A DNA stretch of 64,000 nucleotides. It comes from Myoxocephalus aenaeus (Eukaryota > Chordata > Actinopteri > Perciformes > Cottidae). The stretch lies in contig JBAMJR010000003.1 of the NCBI GenBank assembly GCA_038501785.1, positions 1,513,501 through 1,577,500 on the forward strand. Reading direction: 5' to 3'. Made by a program: the position numbers and the translations under genes. Positions 58,297 through 64,000 of this stretch are shown here, in pieces. Every line of letters begins with the position of its first letter. The first letter of the stretch is position 1. Below the pieces are notes generated by a model that did no database searches, was not told where the DNA came from, and worked only from the letters and a program-made list of their open reading frames with translations.

Positions 58297-58904
58297 GTCT
58301 TTGAGGGAAATACCAGGAATACCTTTTTCCTGCAGATGTCAGCATCTGAATTTTTGATTTTGATTTCATTGTCTGTTGGCTTTGAAGCTCCATCCAAGAC
58401 GTTGTAATTTGCGCGTACAAGTGTTGTATAGGAGAAGATGCAAGTTTTTTTTTGAAGTTTCCCTGTATGACTGCTATAAATAACACCGTAGGTCGTTACT
58501 CACATGGCAGGTCTTCATCACTGAAACGTTTGAGTGTTGGATACACCCCGAGACTGGCTGGCTCGGCTCGTTGTGGCCGAGCCGACCGTGACCGATACTG
58601 TGACCTTTCCCAAGCCCCTTCAGGCAGGTCAGAGACAGGTTGGGCTGCATGGAGACTGACCTCGGTCAGACTGACCAATATGTGCATTCATGGGATCCCT
58701 TTTCCTCGGGTTGATACCCCATGTCATTGGATGACTTTTCAGTGCATGGTATCCAGTTGTGAATAAAAGAATAAAAGGAACAATGACACTTTTATGAAAT
58801 ACGTCCATCTTCAGGGAAAATGAGGAGAGGAACTAATTCAAACAACAGAAGCCACATTTATAATGAGTCAGCTGACTGTTTAGAGTAGATCGTCATATAG
58901 CAAC

Positions 58905-59516
58905 TACCGTAAACGTCGGGTTACGAGCCGCTACTACCTTCGGTCAGTGTCCCCGTTAGCTAGGGTGACCAGATTTGAGTTTGTGAAAAAGAGGACACTT
59001 CGTTCCGGGGGGGGGGTAGCAGTAGTGTGTAGCATGCCGTGAATTTACATTTACGTTGAGATCGGTCGACCAATGACAGTTCTCTCTACAGTCAGAGCTT
59101 GCGCAAGAAGGTGGAACGTGAGGGAGATACCATTTCCAAAACTTGTAAGGGGGTAATAACTATTTTCCCCGACGTAGCAAAATCCCGGACGTTTTTGGAA
59201 TCCCTGCCGGACGCTTTTTTTAGGTCTCGAAAAGAGGACATGTCCAGGAAAAAGAGGACGTCTGGTCACCCTACGTTAGCTCCCCGCTTTAGCCAGCTGG
59301 GGCTCCTGCTAGCGCTCCGTCACTTCCCCGCTAACTTCCGCTAGCTCCCCGAAAACCACCGAAGGTAGCGGGACCAGGCTCGACACCCGACTTGGGCAGA
59401 GGGGACGCGGTCAGTAGCTAGCAGCAGCGCTAGCTAGCAGCAGCGCTGCTCCTAGCTTGCTACAGCGGGGACACTGACCGGCCGTAGGAGCGGCTTGTAA
59501 CCCGACTTTTACGGTA
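58905..59516 (-). mobile_element. Palindromic TA-MITE, copy 11, split by a hAT-like insertion
   Basis: Minus-orientation member with both ends and TA on each side. Removing 58962-59273 and one CGTTAGCT duplicate restores a normal copy. The insertion point equals that in copy 8. Confidence 0.92.
58962..59273 (-). mobile_element. hAT-like short element, copy 3 (nested in MITE copy 11)
   Basis: The reverse complement reads TAGGGTGACC...GGTCACCCT. The 8-bp duplication CGTTAGCT is at 58954-58961 and 59274-59281. Its interior is closer to the 47466 copy than to the 34620 copy. Confidence 0.9.
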
Positions 59517-61139
59517 AATGAAACGAGATGCATCAGAATCTGCCTGACACAGTCTGGACTCACATTGTATGACTTGACACGTGTGTTTGGAAGTGTCTCA
59601 GTTCCCTTTCCTGGTCAGTTTCCTCTTTTCAGGCACATTACAAAGCAATTAGGAGCAGTGGACTGCTGTAAAGGCCCGAGGAGCAGTTAACATGCGGACT
59701 TGTGACACAGCCACCCCATCATATTTTCATTGTAACATGTCTTTAGAGGTAACGTTTGTTTCTTTCTCTGTGGTTTGGGATAAGCTCGGGAGACTTCTTG
59801 GCTTCGTGTTGGGAGTTGGCCCAAACGATCCAGCGACCCCGAGGTATCGCAGTTTACAGTGTGTGTTTGCACACCCATGTGTGAGAGAGAAGAAGAAGAA
59901 AAAAAACACCAGAGAAAGTGTCAACACACACCTCCTCTTTACTGCCCTTCATCTTTTCAGGCAGCTCAGATCAAGCCCCGTCTGACGGCCGTCGTCGACA
60001 CGGCGCCGTGTTGTGGCAGCCGCCGGTGAGCTCAACCTACGACCTCTGTCTGTCTCTGCCTGGCACGGGGACTCCCTGTGGTGTGAAGAATGCCTTTGCT
60101 CTTCTCCTGGGCCGCATGCATCGTGGCCTCTGGAGGTGCTCGTGGTTGTAGAAGCCGTCGCCGTGTATGAATCTACGACAGGTTTGAGTTGCATTACTTG
60201 TTTGGGAAAATGTGACACCCTCCCTTGCAAAAAAACTGTTTCTGGCACCAAAGCCTCTTAAGTTTTCTGGTTGGGTTGTAAAATGGAATATGTATTACAG
60301 GAACAATTGATGATTTAAAAGTCAGTTCCACTCCAAAACGGCTGTGTGGGATTTTGAAATGACATTCAAATATCTGACAAAAGGATCCGTAAACTCCGTC
60401 TGGAAAATACAACTATTTGGGCCAAAAGGCATACATTTCTGCTTGAATATTTCACATGTGTAGATGGTAATCCCATCAGACTCAGACAATATATGATTAC
60501 TCCTCCGTTTGGGACAACATACGATGTGTGCGTGTGTTTGTCAGTGCGCTCCAAATCCCTCAGGCCTTTAGCGCAGTTAAAATGACACGCGAAGGACCGA
60601 TTTCCAGCCAGCGCCCGGGCCATTTGTACCTGTCGGTTTTCTGTAAAAGGCCAACAAATTGGAACGTCTCTCCACTACAATATGCCTCTCTGGCTTGGCC
60701 ATAATTCAGCGACTGGGCTGGGCCACAGAGGAGCTCAGAGCCTGGCGCTACAAGAGGAGAGTGGCCCGGAGCCGTTCCCTGGTGGTCTGAACGCTGACAG
60801 TGATGTAGTGCCCACTGTTAGATGCCAGCAGGGGAGGGGGGTCAGGCTCCCAGCATGGGCGTGGGATGTTGTGTGTGTGTGTGTGTGTAAAAGGGACAGA
60901 AAAAACTCTGTGTGTACGTCCTTTCTAGTCTGTGCAAGGTCTTACTCACACAAGACTAATGGCTGGTGTTGAGGTCTTCAAGTGGATGCTGCAACTTCCA
61001 CAAACAGGCCCATACATCACATGTGACCTAGTATTGTCACCACATTCACGGGCGCTGTGGTAAAACAGTCCAGGCGTACAGTAAAGTACCAAGTGCTGCC
61101 CGCTTGATGAGGAGGGCCGGTGTGTTTCTTGTCCTCGTT
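59517..61139. other. adamts18 intron 3, unassigned
   Basis: No family exon was recognised. An exon-like interval with good splice signals lies at 59961-60025, and a GT run at 60869-60888. Confidence 0.4.
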
Positions 61140-61480
61140 GTTAATGAATGAATATATACTTTATTAATCCCCAAGGGGAAATGTGGTGTCAAGTAGCAGC
61201 AATTTACAGACAGAAAATAAGATGTAAAAACAGCAGGGATGAAGGATATATACAATAATAATACTAATAAAAATAAAAATAGCTGGGATGAAAGAAAAAA
61301 AGAACAGAGTATTAATTTAGGAATTAAATGAAACTTAAACAGTAGAAGTGCAAAAGTGCAAGTATGTATGCGTATATTAAGTGTGTGAGGTGTAAATAAA
61401 CAAACAATAACAAACAATAGGAGAGTGCAAAAATGCAAATTATGTATGTAATATGTGAAGTGTGAAGTGTAGATACACAT
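61140..61480 (-). mobile_element. Non-LTR retrotransposon 3' end (TTTATTAATCCCC type), copy b
   Basis: Near-identical to 22070-22400, same orientation. It shares AGCAGCAATTTACAGACA and GTGTGAGGTGTAAATAAACA. The small divergence suggests fairly recent activity. Confidence 0.72.
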
Positions 61481-61998
61481 AAACATGTACAGTGATTAAG
61501 TCTTTGTTGGCAAGGAAAGGTCAGAGTAAAATACAGTGCTTTTGAATATTGAAGCCCGAGTCCTCAACTGGTTAAAAAGCAACCTTTCAGCCCAAAATAT
61601 TACATTTATAATCTATTTGGTCTGCATTTCGGTTCCTGCTATCACCACAGAACGAGGGGTACAATCTGCTCCTGTCCTCTGAATGAATGGGTCACGAAGG
61701 AGCAGAGCGGCTGTTTCCGTGGCAGTAATGAGTTCTTAACGTGGTCGTGATGAGCAGGACGGCGTCAACGATCGACGACGCCGGATCCTTTCTCTTCTGG
61801 AATCTCTTGACTTGCTATTATGTGACCACGTGTGTCTGTAACGGTAGCAGGAGCCCGGTAAAGTGACACGGCCGTGGTGGCTTCCTCGGGTCAGAGGGCA
61901 AATGAAAGGCTGCTGATCGTAAAGGTGGATATATGGTCCTTCAGGACGATGTGTGTCATCATACAAGAGGTCAATAAAACTGGCGACAGAGCAGTAAA

Positions 61999-62300
61999 TA
62001 CCGTACTTTTCGGGTTACGAGCCGCTACTACCTTCGGTCAGTGTCCCCGACAGCTCCCCGCTGTAGCCAGCTGGGGCTCCTGCTAGCGCTCCGTCACTTC
62101 CCCGCTAACTTCCGCTAGCTCCCTGAAAACCACCGAAGGTAGCGGGACCAGGCTCGACACCCGACGTGGGCAGTAGCAGCAGCAGCGGGCGGTAGCAGCA
62201 GAAGCGCTAGCTAGCAGCGCTAGCTAGCAGCGCTACTAGCTTGCTACAGCGGGGACACTGATCAGCCGTAGGAGCGGCTTATAACCCGAAAAGTACGGTA
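61999..62300 (-). mobile_element. Palindromic TA-MITE, copy 12 (ACTTTT-end variant)
   Basis: Both ends carry CCGTACTTTTCGGGTTA and its complement, as in copy 2, with TA on both sides. Confidence 0.92.
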
Positions 62301-63505
62301 GTTGCGTTACAGCAACTGTGAAAGTTTCATATGAAAGCATCTATCAGTGTGTTGCATCCGTTGTTCATTACTTAATCCAAAAAATGTTAGGGGGTGAGAT
62401 GGGATTCATGTGTGTAACTGGGAGGTTGGCCCTTTTTGGGGGGCTGAAATTTGAAGCTTTATTTTGAAGTATCATGTTAATATTCTTCATTCGTTCTTTC
62501 AGTCCTGGAATTTTGTGAAGAATGCAAAATCAGTGACTGGGATGATATATGCCTTTGGATATACCATTTTATCTTCACTGAGCACGATGCCTACTGTTCC
62601 TTTTTCCAACTAGCGAACTAACTTTTCCCTCCGACAACCGTCGTCGCTTCATTCAGCTCCTCTGGGCGTTCGGTGCGACAGGCAGACGGGTAGAGATAGC
62701 ACACTTCCCATCTCTGTATCCTCCACCTCTCCAGCACCCGTTGCTGTGGCTGGAAAATGTCAATTCTGTCTCGCGCAACTTCCCAGCATTTCTTTCCGCT
62801 CATTTAAATGGAGCGCTCACGTGATTTGCATCACAGCAGCCCCGCGTCAGTAGAAGTGTTAGCGCTGCACTGCAGCCCAGTTAAAGTACAATTAACGGCA
62901 CTTTTGAGGAAGGACATTTCCATATGCATGGGCTGGTGTGGGAGTAGTCCTCCTGTTCCCTACTGTGTCCACACGGGACGGCGCCCAACAAAAGACTCAT
63001 CTGACTGCATTACTTTTTTCTTCTCTTTGTGTGTGCCCACCTCTGCTTTGTTCCCAGACACGCTCAGAGAGTGTCAGTAGGTTGTTCAAATACAATTAGT
63101 GAGCCCAAACGAGGGCCGCAAGACCCCGTGGCTATTGCCACATCGGGACCCTCATCAGTCCTACATGAAGAGCGTTACCTAGACACGCTACAGCTAAGGC
63201 AGAGGCCGCAGTCGGCCCGGTTGAACGCTACCGTGCATTCAACCGATGCAATGACAGGGCATAACCCCGTCACGGGGCACAACCCTGTCATTGCCGCCCC
63301 GGCTCATGTCTGCCGTGCCATCTTCGTCTGATCCGAGATCCAAAATTACCATCTCTCCTCGACCCGGTTCTAACCCCATTTTAAAAGACACATAATTCAC
63401 TTGAGCAAACTGTAATTACTCAGATTGTGACGCTGTTGAATAAGTTTGATGCCTGAGGGGCCTCTCTGCTCCTCTCTGCTCCTGTATGATCCCCCCCCCC
63501 CTTTA

Positions 63506-63507
<2 letters not shown>
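62301..63507. other. adamts18 intron 3, unassigned
   Basis: No exon or named repeat was recognised. Confidence 0.4.

Positions 63508-63583
<76 letters not shown>
63508..63583. repeat. CA microsatellite next to C11
   Basis: About 38 CA units preceded by a C11 run at 63491-63501. Confidence 0.95.
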
Positions 63584-63586
<3 letters not shown>

Positions 63587-64000
63587 ATCTTCTGCTGAGC
63601 TGGAGTGCAGATGTGCTTTAGAGCTCAGTAATCACCAGCTTGGGGCTTCTCGCCGCTCGGCACTAGTCTTTAACAGCATGTAAGCACTTACTCATTTGCT
63701 TTATAATATCACGGTCGGAAACCTTAAAAGAGAGTGCAGTTTATACAGAGACAAGCTATTTTATAAGATTCCGTCTCCCTGACACAGACCGTCGTGTTGC
63801 CAAAGAGAGAGAGGGAGGGAGATGTTGGTTGCAGCGGCTTGGTTTGGCTTTACCGTCGTTTTTCTCATGTAGAAAATAGCTTCTTGGTTGTGGCCTGGTT
63901 CAACCTATAATCTGGACTGTGTGAATCTGTGTGAGAGTCAGAGGAACGTGTGGGTCTGCATGTACGGGAGGAACATCCCTTTAATTTAGCCAAGTGTTAA

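Overview
The window looks like nuclear DNA of a teleost (ray-finned) fish. Genes are sparse and split by GT-AG introns. CA/GT microsatellites are abundant. The spacer is packed with fish-type short non-autonomous transposons and 3' ends of non-LTR retrotransposons (tails such as repeated ATTCTG, CTTGC or CCATTTA). There is no prokaryotic gene organisation.

Two protein genes can be supported. (1) Positions 3263-5956, plus strand: a complete two-exon testis-specific serine/threonine kinase of the TSSK1/2 group, 333 residues, with all kinase catalytic motifs and a short PSTAG-repeat tail. (2) Positions 50410-53609, plus strand: the first three coding exons of adamts18 (signal peptide and N-terminal prodomain, 163 residues). 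The protease and thrombospondin exons are not in the window, so intron 3 runs at least 10.4 kb past the right edge. The first intron of adamts18 appears to use a GC-AG splice pair. A CpG-rich 5' region lies at about 50020-50410.

Layout. 1-3260: LINE 3' tails, a 23-bp minisatellite and a 47-bp-arm hairpin just upstream of the kinase. 3263-5956: kinase gene, with a palindromic MITE and a SINE-like tail in its intron. 6300-50000: about 44 kb in which I recognise no further gene, only transposon copies, satellites, microsatellites and apparently unique non-coding DNA, plus two CpG-rich patches (45.9-46.15 kb and 47.0-47.3 kb) that might be unrecognised 5' exons. 50.0-53.6 kb: adamts18 exons 1-3, with a roughly 600-bp minisatellite of 12-bp units in intron 2. 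53.6-64 kb: adamts18 intron 3.

The most distinctive feature is one palindromic MITE family with CCGTAAAAGTCGGGTTA ends and TA target sites, present about 12 times in 64 kb in both orientations. Two copies carry the same roughly 300-bp hAT-like element at the same place in the same orientation, so a nested composite may have been copied as a unit. A TTAA-targeted family is present four times, one copy with a TTAA-bounded inversion and one with an inserted segment that looks like a terminal coding exon with its splice acceptor. The two genes show no functional link beyond proximity.
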